NCBI RefSeq assembly: GCF_003177035.1
Contig: NZ_CP029488.1
Location: 1,364,001 to 1,428,000, forward strand
DNA length: 64,000 nucleotides
From: Salinisphaera sp. LB1
Lineage (GTDB): Bacteria; Pseudomonadota; Gammaproteobacteria; Nevskiales; Salinisphaeraceae
Reading direction: 5' to 3'
Part shown: positions 8,759 through 16,517 of the stretch, in pieces
How the letters are laid out: each line of letters opens with the position of its first letter
How positions within the stretch are numbered: position 1 is the first letter of the stretch
Position numbers and translations under genes: made by a program
The notes under the pieces: model-generated
Told to the model about the DNA's origin: nothing
What the model saw: only the letters and a program-made list of their open reading frames with translations
Databases searched by the model: none

Positions 8759-8790
8759 AAAAAAAAAGCCGGGCGAATGACCCGGCTCTT
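8759..8790 (-). terminator. Intrinsic terminator of the 8812-9216 gene
   Basis: Read on the minus strand, AGCCGGG and CCCGGCT pair around a 7-nt loop and are followed by nine Ts. It lies 22 bp after the stop of the secreted repeat protein and just past the convergent four-cysteine gene. Confidence 0.9.
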
Positions 8791-8811
8791 GGGATAAGCG
8801 ACAGACCCGGG

Positions 8812-9216
8812 CTAACTTTTGGTCTTGAGGCTATTGGCCTTGGGATTGCGGCCGGAGCCCTTGGTGTTCTGCGTGGGCGCCATCCGCGGCAGCATGGACG
8901 TGCTGCCGGCGCCGGATTTCATCTGGCCGCTGCCGCCGCTCATCGCGTTGGCGCCTTTCTGGGGCGCCTTGTTCGCGGCCGGATTGGCGCCCGACCCGGT
9001 CGTATTCTGAGTCGGCGCCATGCGCGAGGTCATAGTGTTGCTGCCGGACATTCCGGCCTTTTCGTGCATAGTCGCCGTGCCGGCAGTCTGTGACGACGGC
9101 TGGGCGTCACTCGTATCGGCCGCCACCGCGACGCCCGCAGCCATCAGGCCGAGCGCGCCGGCCACCAGGCCGATGGCGATGAATGAAGGATGGGTGGGGC
9201 GCTGCATGGAACGCAT
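8812..9216 (-). CDS. Secreted low-complexity protein with RMAPTQNT repeats
   Basis: 134 residues. A signal peptide (FIAIGLVAGALGLMAAGVAVAA, cleavage near AVA-ADT) is followed by a Gly/Ser/Thr/Met-rich, cysteine-free sequence. This carries two copies of a 15-residue unit, RMAPTQNT-x-GSG-x-NP, separated by ~45 residues, with the related MSGSNT and MSGGSG segments between. No enzymatic fold is expected; it is probably a disordered periplasmic or surface protein. The ATG at 9216 has AGGAG 8 bases upstream. It is transcribed alone, with a strong terminator after it. Family unknown to me. Confidence 0.75.
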   Translation of the reverse strand: MRSMQRPTHPSFIAIGLVAGALGLMAAGVAVAADTSDAQPSSQTAGTATMHEKAGMSGSNTMTSRMAPTQNTTGSGANPAANKAPQKGANAMSGGSGQMKSGAGSTSMLPRMAPTQNTKGSGRNPKANSLKTKS

Positions 9217-9496
9217 CGAAATCTCCTGTCACGGCCTGGGACCGTCATGTACACAAGGGAAACAGTAGTTACCCTGTTGCCGAACAAAAAGCAATTCGAA
9301 CGAATGAACCGGCTCGTCGAAAAGCGACTGCGATAATTTCATTCAATGTGTTACATGATATATCGTGCGCTGGCGCGGCGGTCGTAATTGTCGATACCGC
9401 GCTGGCGTCGGCGTGCCGCAGTCAGCGCCGGAGCCATTGCATGGCCTTCACGATCCCGCTAAAACCGAACGGCGTCTCTCCGCAGGAACACAGCAC

Positions 9497-10057
9497 ATGA
9501 CGGTTTCGGACAAACAGGATTTCCCGGTGGCACAGGCGCGTCGCTATCTGGAACCGGGGCCGGTGGTTCTGCTGTCGTGCCGCCATGGCGGCGAGCACGA
9601 CATCATGACGCTCGGCTGGCACACGATTCTCGCGTTCCAGCCTTCGCTGGTCGGGCTGATGATCTCGGGCGGCAACCACAGCCATCGCCTGATCCGCGAT
9701 TCGGGCATCTGCGGGATCAACGTTCCGAGCGCCGATATGGTCGACACGGTCTGTCGTATCGGCAACACCACCGGCCGGGAGATCGACAAGTTCGACGCCT
9801 TCGGCTTGACCGCGACCGAGGCCGAGCACGTCGATGTGCCGCTGATCGGCGAATGCCATGCCTGCTTCGAGTGCCGATTACACGACGACACCCTGGTGGC
9901 GGGCTACGATTTCTTTGTATTCGAGATCGTAAAGGCCCATGTCGCGACGACCCCGCCAGTGCCCGAGATGCTGCACTACACCGGCAACGGCGTGTTCCGA
10001 TTGTCGCGCGAGACGCTCGAACGGCGCGCCCTGTTCCGGCCGGAGTTGCTGCCTTGA
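9497..10057 (+). CDS. Flavin reductase-like (FMN-binding split barrel) protein
   Basis: 186 residues with the order of a flavin reductase-like domain. GPVVLLSCRHGGEHDIMTLGWHTILAFQPSLVGLMIS is the FMN-phosphate binding region. RDSGICGINVPSADMVDTVCRIG and the long VPLIGECHACFECRLH segment match the typical substrate/dimer strand. Members use NAD(P)H to reduce flavin or carry FMN to act on small molecules; the partner is unknown. AGGA stands 9 bases before the ATG. Followed by the methyltransferase gene on the same strand. Confidence 0.8.
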   Translation: MTVSDKQDFPVAQARRYLEPGPVVLLSCRHGGEHDIMTLGWHTILAFQPSLVGLMISGGNHSHRLIRDSGICGINVPSADMVDTVCRIGNTTGREIDKFDAFGLTATEAEHVDVPLIGECHACFECRLHDDTLVAGYDFFVFEIVKAHVATTPPVPEMLHYTGNGVFRLSRETLERRALFRPELLP

Positions 10058-10141
10058 GCGGCGGCTGCCGTGCGACCCGGCGCCGGCCTTGACTGCGCCG
10101 GGGTGGCGCGCGAACCTGATCGCCCTGCACGCGCCCACGCC

Positions 10142-10846
10142 ATGAACGCACCGACCCCGTCCTCGCACGCCGGCCAGGCTGTCTATACCCGGCACAATCT
10201 GGCACGCTACGACACCTTGGTGCTGCGAGCCTCGAACCGCTGGATCTGGCGCTGCCCGACGTCCAGACTGCGCGCCGATTACGATCGCCACGTGGCCGCC
10301 GCCCATCTCGACGTGGGCGTCGGCACCGGTTATTTCCTCGATCATTGCCATTTTCCCGTGCCCAGACCGCGTCTGACGCTGTTCGACCTCAACGCCGAGG
10401 CACTGGCGCATGCCGCAGCGCGCGTCGCCCGCCATGAACCGCGCACCGAGCGCGTCGATGTGCTGGCCCCGATCGCGGTCGAGACCGAGCCCTTCGGCTC
10501 GATCGCGATGAACTATCTGCTGCACTGCCTGCCCGGGCCGATGACATACAAGGCCCGGGCCTTCGATCACCTGATCCCCTATCTGGCGCCGGGTGGCGTG
10601 TTGTTCGGCGCCACCATCCTGTCCGCGGGTGTACGTCGCTCGGCCGCGGCGAGGCGCCTGATGGCGCTGTACAACGCGCGCGGCATCTTCGACAACGTCG
10701 GCGACAGCCTGGTCGGCCTGCGCGACGAACTCGAGGCTCGGTTCGACGATGTGCGGATGATCGTGACCGGCTGCGTGGCGCGATTCGCGGTTCGACAACA
10801 CAGTGGCCATGAGCGTCCGCAGGCGCCGACCGGGCGCAGCGCGTGA
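10142..10846 (+). CDS. Class I SAM-dependent methyltransferase
   Basis: 234 residues. Motif I is AAHLDVGVGTGYFLDHC (glycine loop for S-adenosylmethionine), motif II is LTLFDLNAEALAHA with the acidic ribose-binding Asp, and post-motif segments include FGSIAMNYLLHCLPG and LAPGGVLFGATIL. The upstream GQAVYTRHNLARYDTLVLRASNRWIW and C-terminal half match a small clade of uncharacterised methyltransferases. The acceptor is unknown. Its stop overlaps the GTG start of the TRIC gene by 4 bp, so the two are translationally coupled. Confidence 0.82.
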   Translation: MNAPTPSSHAGQAVYTRHNLARYDTLVLRASNRWIWRCPTSRLRADYDRHVAAAHLDVGVGTGYFLDHCHFPVPRPRLTLFDLNAEALAHAAARVARHEPRTERVDVLAPIAVETEPFGSIAMNYLLHCLPGPMTYKARAFDHLIPYLAPGGVLFGATILSAGVRRSAAARRLMALYNARGIFDNVGDSLVGLRDELEARFDDVRMIVTGCVARFAVRQHSGHERPQAPTGRSA

Positions 10847-11457
10847 ACCATCTGCTACCGGTGCTGGATCTGGCGGGCACATTCGTGTTCGCGATCAGTG
10901 GCGCGATGGCCGGCGTGAACAAGCGGCTCGATATCTTCGGCGTCGCCGTACTGGCGTTCGCGGCCGGCAACGCCGGCGGCATTCTGCGCGACGTGCTCAT
11001 CGGCGCCGCGCCGCCGGCGGCGATCGGTCATTGGCGCTATGTGGTGGTATCGCTGACCGCGGCGCTGGTGGCTTTTTTCGGCCATCGCCTGATCGAACGC
11101 ATCCAGAGCCCGGTCTCGATCTTCGATGCCGCCGGACTGGCCTTGTTCGCGGTGGTCGGCACCCGCAAGGCGCTGGATTTCGGCCTCCACCCGATCATGG
11201 CAGCCGTGCTCGGCATGCTCACCGGGATCGGCGGCGGCATCGTGCGCGATGTTCTACTGGCGCGTATTCCGGCAGTGCTGCACGCCGAACTCTATGCGGT
11301 GGCCGCGCTCGCGGGGGCCGCGATGGTCGTGCTCGGCGCGGTTCTGGCGCTGCCGCCGGCGGCTACGGCTATTGCGGGCGCCGCCCTATGCTTCGGCCTG
11401 CGGTTCATGGCACTGCGCCACGGCTGGCGGCTGCCCGTGCCCCGTATGCCGGACTAG
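10843..11457 (+). CDS. Trimeric intracellular cation channel (TRIC/UPF0126) family protein
   Basis: 204 residues and about seven membrane helices in two repeats. Each repeat carries the family signature: GNAGGILRDVLIG in the first and GIGGGIVRDVLLARIP in the second. Bacterial TRIC homologues (YadS/YicG type) form trimers with a cation path per subunit. The start is GTG at 10843 inside the preceding stop (GTGA overlap). The TAG stop at 11455-11457 coincides with the left end of a MITE-like repeat, so the native 3' flank was replaced. Confidence 0.88.
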   Translation: MNHLLPVLDLAGTFVFAISGAMAGVNKRLDIFGVAVLAFAAGNAGGILRDVLIGAAPPAAIGHWRYVVVSLTAALVAFFGHRLIERIQSPVSIFDAAGLALFAVVGTRKALDFGLHPIMAAVLGMLTGIGGGIVRDVLLARIPAVLHAELYAVAALAGAAMVVLGAVLALPPAATAIAGAALCFGLRFMALRHGWRLPVPRMPD

Positions 11458-11723
11458 GGCCTGTTGCCGTTTCGTGCGAGTCCGCGCCAAGCGCTGTTGT
11501 GCGGCAAGACGAGGCGTAGTGCGCGCCGTGCAGTCACTCTGCACAAGCGTGCTACAACGCTGGATTGCCGCACAACAGCGCTTGTCCCGAAGGGTTGGGC
11601 CGCAAATCGCGCTCGGCGGCGTTGCAAGTCTTGATCGTGGCACGCCACGATCGGCGACTCGCGCCTTGCCGAACACGATTTGCGGTCTCCAACGCGGCGC
11701 TCGCACGAAACGGCAACAGGCCC
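11457..11723. mobile_element. MITE-like element, copy 1 (267 bp, 24-bp perfect terminal inverted repeats)
   Basis: The first 24 bases (starting GGGCCTGTTGCCGTTTCG) are the exact reverse complement of the last 24 (11700-11723). Inside are two more inverted repeats: AAGCGCTGTTGTGCGGCAA near the left pairs with a copy around 11565-11583, and GATCGTGGC/GCCACGATC stand near 11634-11653. No coding capacity is supported. A second, diverged copy is at 35458-35752. Non-autonomous transposition is inferred from the terminal repeats and copy number; the CTGTTG-type end resembles some IS5-family ends, which is only a guess. Confidence 0.8.
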
Positions 11724-11738
11724 TTGTGTCTTGCCGAA

Positions 11739-11763
11739 GCTGACTGATTAGCTACCAGTCAGC
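11739..11763. repeat. Hairpin between MITE and IS110 gene
   Basis: GCTGACTG and CAGTCAGC form a perfect 8-bp stem with a 9-nt loop. It could be a terminator-like structure, or lie within the left end of the IS110-family element. Confidence 0.5.
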
Positions 11764-11818
11764 GGTGCTCGGTCGGGTGAGCATCCACAGACCCTGAAGC
11801 TTATAGCTTGCGCGTTAG

Positions 11819-11914
11819 ATCATGCCCCCGACCGATTTTTCATCTCGCAAACGTGAATGGTATCCAAGTCCCCGCTGGCGCGGTGAGACTGCACGAACAA
11901 GGAGAAGGCACGAG
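11819..11914 (+). other. Left non-coding end of the IS110-family element (candidate guide-RNA region)
   Basis: IS110-family elements are known to carry a structured bridge RNA in a non-coding end that pairs with both target and donor DNA. This leader ends with AAGGAGAAGGCACGAG before the transposase ATG. The direct repeat TGCGCGTTAG at 11809-11818 and 13029-13038 suggests the element edges. The leader is short (~96 bp), so the RNA could instead lie in the 3' end (12899-13028) or start upstream of the repeat. No structure was computed. Confidence 0.3.
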
Positions 11915-12898
11915 ATGACCGTCTACATCGGCATTGACGTCAGTAAACGCAAATTCGACTGTGCCTGGCTGCGGGATCCTGATCGGGTCAAGGTCAAGAC
12001 CAAGGTCTTTGGCAACGACACCGCGGGGCACGCGGCTGTATTGGACTGGCTGGCGCAGCAGACCGGCACGCCGGCCGATCAAATCCACATCATCATGGAA
12101 GCGACCGGGATTTATCACGAAGCCTTGGCTCAGGCGCTTTATGAGGCCGGTTTGGGCGTGTCCGTGATGAACCCCGCGCAGGTCCGGGAGTTTGCCAAAA
12201 GCCTGGGAGTGCGCGGCAAGAACGACCGGAAAGACAGCGTCGTTCTGGCCCGCTATGGGGCGGCTCGTCGCCCGCGGCTGTGGCAACCCGAACCTGCGGC
12301 GGTGCGTGGACTCAAGGCGCGTCTCGCCCGTCTTGAGGCGCTCGATAAGGATATTCAACGCGAGCGCAATCGCCGGGAAAAGGCCGAGGTCGTTCAGGCC
12401 GAAGAGATCATCGCGTCGATCGATACGGTGCTCGACGCGCTACGGGCCGAACGCGATCGGTTGACGCGCGATATTGACGATCATTTCGATCGCCATCCCG
12501 CGCTGAAAAAAGATCGCGCTTTATTAGAGTCGGTGCCCGGCATTGGCCCCACCGTATCGCGGCGCCTGCTGGCCACACTGCGAAGCCGCGACTTCACCAG
12601 TGCCCGCCAAGCCGCGGCCTTCATCGGCGTCATCCCGGTGCCGTGGGATTCGGGAAGTTCGGTCCATGGACCGCCGCGTCTATCCAAGGCCGGTAATCCT
12701 AAACTGCGACAACTGCTCTATATGGCCGCCATCGTCAGCACCAAACACAACCCGGATATCGCGGCCCAGTATCAACGCTTAACAGCACGCGGTAAAAGCG
12801 ATATGAGCGCCCTCGGCGGCGCCATGCGCAAGCTCGTCCATCTCGCGTATGGCGTGCTTAAGCACCAGACGCCCTATCAACCCCAAGGCGCTACATGA
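11915..12898 (+). mobile_element. IS110-family transposase (DEDD recombinase), intact
   Basis: 327 residues. The N-terminal RuvC-like domain has IGIDVSKRKFD (first Asp), HIIMEATGIYHEALA (Glu) and GKNDRKDSVVLARY (Asp pair). A coiled central region (~130-195) is followed by ESVPGIGPTVSRRLLATL and the C-terminal Transposase_20 domain, with GVIPVPWDSGSSVHGPPRLSK supplying the nucleophilic serine. No frameshift or missing motif is seen, so the enzyme may be active. The ATG at 11915 is preceded by AAGGAGAAGG. The gene sits immediately after livM of the first liv operon (convergent), which it does not appear to damage. Confidence 0.93.
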
Positions 12899-13034
12899 GC
12901 CCCTTGGTGCGGAGGCGGCAAGATGGTATCTAGCCCAGATGCCGCATGAGCGCGCCATGGCGCGCGAGCCAATCGATCCCGACCCGACACCGAGACGTCG
13001 AATCCGACGGCTACAGGCAAGGCGTGACTGCGCG
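12899..13034. other. Right non-coding end of the IS110-family element
   Basis: No gene. The sequence up to TGCGCGTTAG (13029-13038) is probably part of the element, since that 10-mer is repeated 1,220 bp upstream at 11809. The repeat includes the stop codon of livM (13035-13037). Insertion therefore appears to have preserved the livM reading frame. Confidence 0.4.
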
Positions 13035-14006
13035 TTAGCTTTCGTCCGGTGTGTGCCGGCTCTCGGCGTCAGTGCGGGGTCGCCCGATCAACCGGGGCGA
13101 TTTTTCGGGAAACAGGCCTTCCGGGCGGACCAATAGAATGACCTGCAGCAACAGACCGATCAGAAAGATCCGCACGGCGCCGGCCTGGGTGGCGAGCCCG
13201 CCGGGCAAGAGGTCGGTCAACAGGCTGGAGAACGACCAGACCAGCCACACCAGAAAGGTGCCCACCAACACGCCGACGTTGTTGCCGCTGCCGCCGGCGA
13301 TCAGCATCACCCATATCAGGAAGGTGCCGTATTCCGGCCGGAACGCTTCCGGGCTGATGAAGCCAATGGAGCTGGCATAGAGCGCGCCGCCGAGACCCAT
13401 GAAGGCCGACCCGACCACGAATGCCTCGAGCCGAAACCGCGTGACGTACTTGCCCGCCGCCATGGCGGCGTCTTCATTCTCGCGGATGCCGCGCAGCACG
13501 CGACCCCAGGGCGATACCCGCGCCCGCTCGACCAGCCAGTAGAGGACAACGATCACCGCCAGCACGACAATCAGCAACACCAGCTGGCTGTCGGCATGAA
13601 ACGGCGACGGAATACCGGCGATGCCGCGCACGCCACCGGTCAGATCACCGGTGTTCTTGATCACCAGGCGGATGATTTCGGCGATGCCCAGCGTTGCGAT
13701 GGCGAGATAATCCGATCGTAATCGGATCGTGGCGGCGCCGATGACAAGGGCCACCGCCCCCGAGATGATCATCGCCGCGATCGCACCCACCGGCAGCGGC
13801 AGTGAAAAGCCGCCCCAGTGCCCCGGGTCCGGCGCGCCGGTCAGCAGCGCGCTGGCATAGGCCCCGATGGCAAAGAAGCCGGCGATGCCCAGGTTGAACA
13901 CCCCCGACAGACCCCACTGCAGGTTCAGGCCGAGGGCCAGAATGCCGAAGATGCCGGCCGTGGCGAGAAAGTACAGGCCGTAATGGTAAAGACCGAGGTA
14001 ACTCAT
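13035..14006 (-). CDS. livM: Branched-chain amino acid ABC transporter permease LivM (system 1)
   Basis: 323 residues and about eight to ten membrane helices. ILALGLNLQWGLSGVFNLGIAGFFAIGAYASALL is the typical LivM N-terminal block. The EAA-like coupling region is WGRVLRGIRENEDAAMAAGKYVTRFRLEAFVVGSAFMGLGGALYA, and FRPEYGTFLIWVMLIAGGSGNNVG closes the channel domain. It pairs with LivH in the inner membrane. The gene is last in its operon and overlaps livH by 4 bp (ATGA). The C-terminal tail (SPRLIGRPRTDAESRHTPDES) runs to the IS110 junction and looks intact. Confidence 0.93.
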   Translation of the reverse strand: MSYLGLYHYGLYFLATAGIFGILALGLNLQWGLSGVFNLGIAGFFAIGAYASALLTGAPDPGHWGGFSLPLPVGAIAAMIISGAVALVIGAATIRLRSDYLAIATLGIAEIIRLVIKNTGDLTGGVRGIAGIPSPFHADSQLVLLIVVLAVIVVLYWLVERARVSPWGRVLRGIRENEDAAMAAGKYVTRFRLEAFVVGSAFMGLGGALYASSIGFISPEAFRPEYGTFLIWVMLIAGGSGNNVGVLVGTFLVWLVWSFSSLLTDLLPGGLATQAGAVRIFLIGLLLQVILLVRPEGLFPEKSPRLIGRPRTDAESRHTPDES

Positions 14007-14863
14007 AGACTGATGCCCTTGAGCAGGCCCTGCGGGCGGAGGATCAGTACGCCGATCATGATGACGAACGCCACGGCGAGCTTGTAGGCCGAAGGCATGA
14101 TCAGCACCGAATAATTCATCGCCAGACCGATGACGAGGCCGCCGAGAATAGCGCCATAGGGCCGACCGACGCCGCCCAGGATGGTCGCGGCGAAGATCGG
14201 CAGCAGCGTATTCCAGCCCATGGTCGGGATCAGGCGGGTGTCCATGCCGAGCAGGATGCCGGCGACCGCGGTCAGCGCCCCGGCGAACACCCAGGTCCAG
14301 AAGATCACCCGTTTGACGGGCACGCCCGACAGCCGCGCCAGGTCAACGTTATCGCTCATCGCGCGCATGGCCTTGCCCATCTTGGTATGGGCGAGAAAAA
14401 GATGCACCACGACCACCATCACCACCGCGCCAACGAGTACCTTGAGGCTGTCCGGGGTGACCACGAGGCCAGCCACGCGGTAGGGAATGCTGATGCCGGT
14501 CTCGTAAACCTGGTTGTCCGGGCCCCAGATGATCTGTACAAGCGCGCGCAGCATGAGCGCGGTCGCAAACGAGGAGATCAGCAGGATCACCGGCGCCACC
14601 CGACGCATGCGACGGTAGAACAGCTGGTCGAGAATCACCGCGATCACCGAGGTCAGAATGATCGCCGGAATCGCGGCCAGCCAGATTGGCCAGCCCAGCC
14701 AGTGGACGAAGGTGAAGGCGATGTAGGCGCCCACCGTCATCAGATCCCCGTGGGCGAAATGCGCAAACCGCAGCACGCCGAAGATCATGGTCAGCCCGAT
14801 CGCGCCGAGCGCCAGAATGCTGCCCAGCACGATGCCGTTGTAGGTCAGCTGCAGTATGTCCAT
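14003..14863 (-). CDS. livH: Branched-chain amino acid ABC transporter permease LivH (system 1)
   Basis: 286 residues. The start DILQLTYNGIVLGSILALGAIGLTMIFGVLRFAHFAHGDLMTVGAYIA is diagnostic of LivH. RAMSDNVDLARLSGVPVKRVIFWTWVFAGALTAVAGIL is the cytoplasmic coupling helix followed by a membrane segment, and LPIFAATILGGVGRPYGAILGGLVIG the conserved C-terminal block. The permease dimer LivH-LivM forms the channel for leucine/isoleucine/valine-type substrates. Two bases separate it from the upstream livF stop. Confidence 0.93.
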   Translation of the reverse strand: MDILQLTYNGIVLGSILALGAIGLTMIFGVLRFAHFAHGDLMTVGAYIAFTFVHWLGWPIWLAAIPAIILTSVIAVILDQLFYRRMRRVAPVILLISSFATALMLRALVQIIWGPDNQVYETGISIPYRVAGLVVTPDSLKVLVGAVVMVVVVHLFLAHTKMGKAMRAMSDNVDLARLSGVPVKRVIFWTWVFAGALTAVAGILLGMDTRLIPTMGWNTLLPIFAATILGGVGRPYGAILGGLVIGLAMNYSVLIMPSAYKLAVAFVIMIGVLILRPQGLLKGISL

Positions 14864-14865
14864 CC

Positions 14866-15588
14866 CTATCGTCCCCCCAGGAACATGTCCGCGACTTCCG
14901 GATCGGCGAGCAGCGCCTGGCCGGTATCCTCGTGCCGGTTCTGACCGGTAGCCAGCACGTAGCCGCGATCGGCGATGCGCAACGCCTGCTTGGCGTTCTG
15001 CTCCACCATGAGAATGCTGATGTTCTGTGCATTGATCTCCTTGATCCAGTCGAACACCTGATGCACGTAGGCCGGCGCCAGGCCGGCGGTGGGTTCGTCG
15101 AGAAAAAGCAGCTTCGGCTCGATCATCAGCGCGCGGCCCATCGCCACCATCTGGCGCTCGCCGCCTGACATCAGCCCCGCCGGCTGGCGGCGGCGCTCCT
15201 TGAGGCGCGGGAACAGATCGAAGATGCGCTCCATCTGCGGGCGCGCGTCATCCTTGCGGATATAGGCGCCCATCTCCAGGTTTTCCTGGACGCTGAGCGT
15301 CGGGAACACGTTGCGTTCCTGCGGTACGTACGACATGCCCTTGTGCACCAGCCGGTCCGGGCTGACGTTGGTGATGTCCTCACCGGCCAGGCGCACGCTG
15401 CCGGCATTGATCCGCACGAGGCCGAAGGCGGCCTTCATCAGGGTCGACTTGCCGGCGCCGTTGGGGCCGACGATGACCACCAGTTCGCCCGCCCGAACTT
15501 CCAGGTCCACCGCGTGAAGAATGTCGACGTCGCCGTAGCCACCGCTGACCTTCTCGACCGCCAGCATGGGTTGATTGCGCTCACTCAT
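14866..15588 (-). CDS. livF: Branched-chain amino acid ABC transporter ATPase LivF (system 1)
   Basis: 240 residues. Walker A is GPNGAGKST, the ABC signature is LMSGGERQMVAMGRAL, Walker B is LLFLDEPTAGLAP, and the switch His lies in MVEQNAKQAL-type sequence (His replaced by Gln, as is usual for LivF). Together with LivG it energises import from the cytoplasmic side. ATG 15588 overlaps the livG stop by one base. Gene order in transcription is substrate-binding protein, livG, livF, livH, livM. Confidence 0.93.
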   Translation of the reverse strand: MSERNQPMLAVEKVSGGYGDVDILHAVDLEVRAGELVVIVGPNGAGKSTLMKAAFGLVRINAGSVRLAGEDITNVSPDRLVHKGMSYVPQERNVFPTLSVQENLEMGAYIRKDDARPQMERIFDLFPRLKERRRQPAGLMSGGERQMVAMGRALMIEPKLLFLDEPTAGLAPAYVHQVFDWIKEINAQNISILMVEQNAKQALRIADRGYVLATGQNRHEDTGQALLADPEVADMFLGGR

Positions 15589-16349
15589 CAGGCCGCCTCG
15601 CCGCCGAGATAGGCATCGATGACCTGCCGGTTACTGCGCACGCTGTCGAAATCGCCCTCCGCGATCACGCTACCGTTGGCCATGACCACCACCGGATCGC
15701 ACAGGCGTCCGATCAGGTCCATGTCGTGCTCGATCACGCAGAAGGTATAGCCGCGCTCGCGATTGAGCCGCTCGATCGCCTCGGCCAGCGTGGCCAGCAA
15801 CGTACGATTGACCCCCGCGCCGGGCTCGTCCAGCAGCACCACCTTCGCGTCGGTCATCATGGTGCGACCGAGTTCGAGCAGCTTCTTCTGGCCGCCGGAG
15901 ACATTGCCCGCCTTCTCGTCGGCCACGTGCGCGAGATTGAGAAAGCCGAGCACATCGTCGACCCGGTCCAGCAGCGCGCGCTCTTCAGCCTTGACTTGCC
16001 CCCAGTGCAGCCAGGACTGCAGCAGACTCTCGCCGCTCTGGCCTTCGGGCACGAGCATCAGGTTCTCGCGGATGGTCATGCGCGAGAATTCATGCGGCGT
16101 CTGAAAGGTGCGCACCAGGCCGCGCCGGAACAGCCGGTGCGGCGCGACTCCGGCCACGTCCTCGCCATCGAGCAGGATCCGCCCCGAATCGGGCTTGATG
16201 AAGCCGGCGACAATGCCGAACAGGGTGGACTTGCCGGCGCCGTTGGGCCCGATCAGCCCGGTAATGCTGCCCTTGGCGACCTCGAATGAGCATTCATTGA
16301 CGGCACGAATACCGCCGAACGACTTGGATATCTTCTCGATTTTTATCAA
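15588..16349 (-). CDS. livG: Branched-chain amino acid ABC transporter ATPase LivG (system 1)
   Basis: 253 residues. KISKSFGGIRAVNECSFEV starts the nucleotide-binding domain; Walker A is GPNGAGKST, the signature is NVSGGQKKLLELGRTM, Walker B is KVVLLDEPGAGVN and the switch is VIEHDMDLIGRLCD. The A-loop and RTFQTPHEFSRMTIRENLM segment are typical of LivG. It is separated from the substrate-binding protein gene by ~170 bp containing a strong hairpin, which would lower its expression relative to the binding protein. Confidence 0.93.
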   Translation of the reverse strand: MIKIEKISKSFGGIRAVNECSFEVAKGSITGLIGPNGAGKSTLFGIVAGFIKPDSGRILLDGEDVAGVAPHRLFRRGLVRTFQTPHEFSRMTIRENLMLVPEGQSGESLLQSWLHWGQVKAEERALLDRVDDVLGFLNLAHVADEKAGNVSGGQKKLLELGRTMMTDAKVVLLDEPGAGVNRTLLATLAEAIERLNRERGYTFCVIEHDMDLIGRLCDPVVVMANGSVIAEGDFDSVRSNRQVIDAYLGGEAA

Positions 16350-16457
16350 AGCGGGACCCGTTCAACGAATCGGAACACCGCGCGCCACCACCGCCCCGCG
16401 CCACCTGCCCTGCACGCGGAGAGGCGACGATGCGCGCCCTCGGCACATCGCGCCAAC

Positions 16458-16493
16458 GCAGACGACCCGATCCAGCGGGGTCGGGTCGTCTGC
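16458..16493 (-). terminator. Hairpin between liv binding-protein gene and livG
   Basis: A perfect 13-bp stem (GCAGACGACCCGA / TCGGGTCGTCTGC) with a 10-nt loop, 25 bp after the stop of the binding-protein gene on the minus strand. There is no T-run. It probably acts as a partial terminator or 3' mRNA stabiliser, giving more binding protein than transporter, as in many periplasmic-binding-protein operons. Confidence 0.75.
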
Positions 16494-16517
16494 GATCGCG
16501 ATGTCGATGTCGATCGT

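Noticed and set aside
11126-11747. Open frames running through the MITE-like repeat
   Set aside because: They lie within terminal and internal inverted repeats, differ between the two copies and contain no protein-like features.
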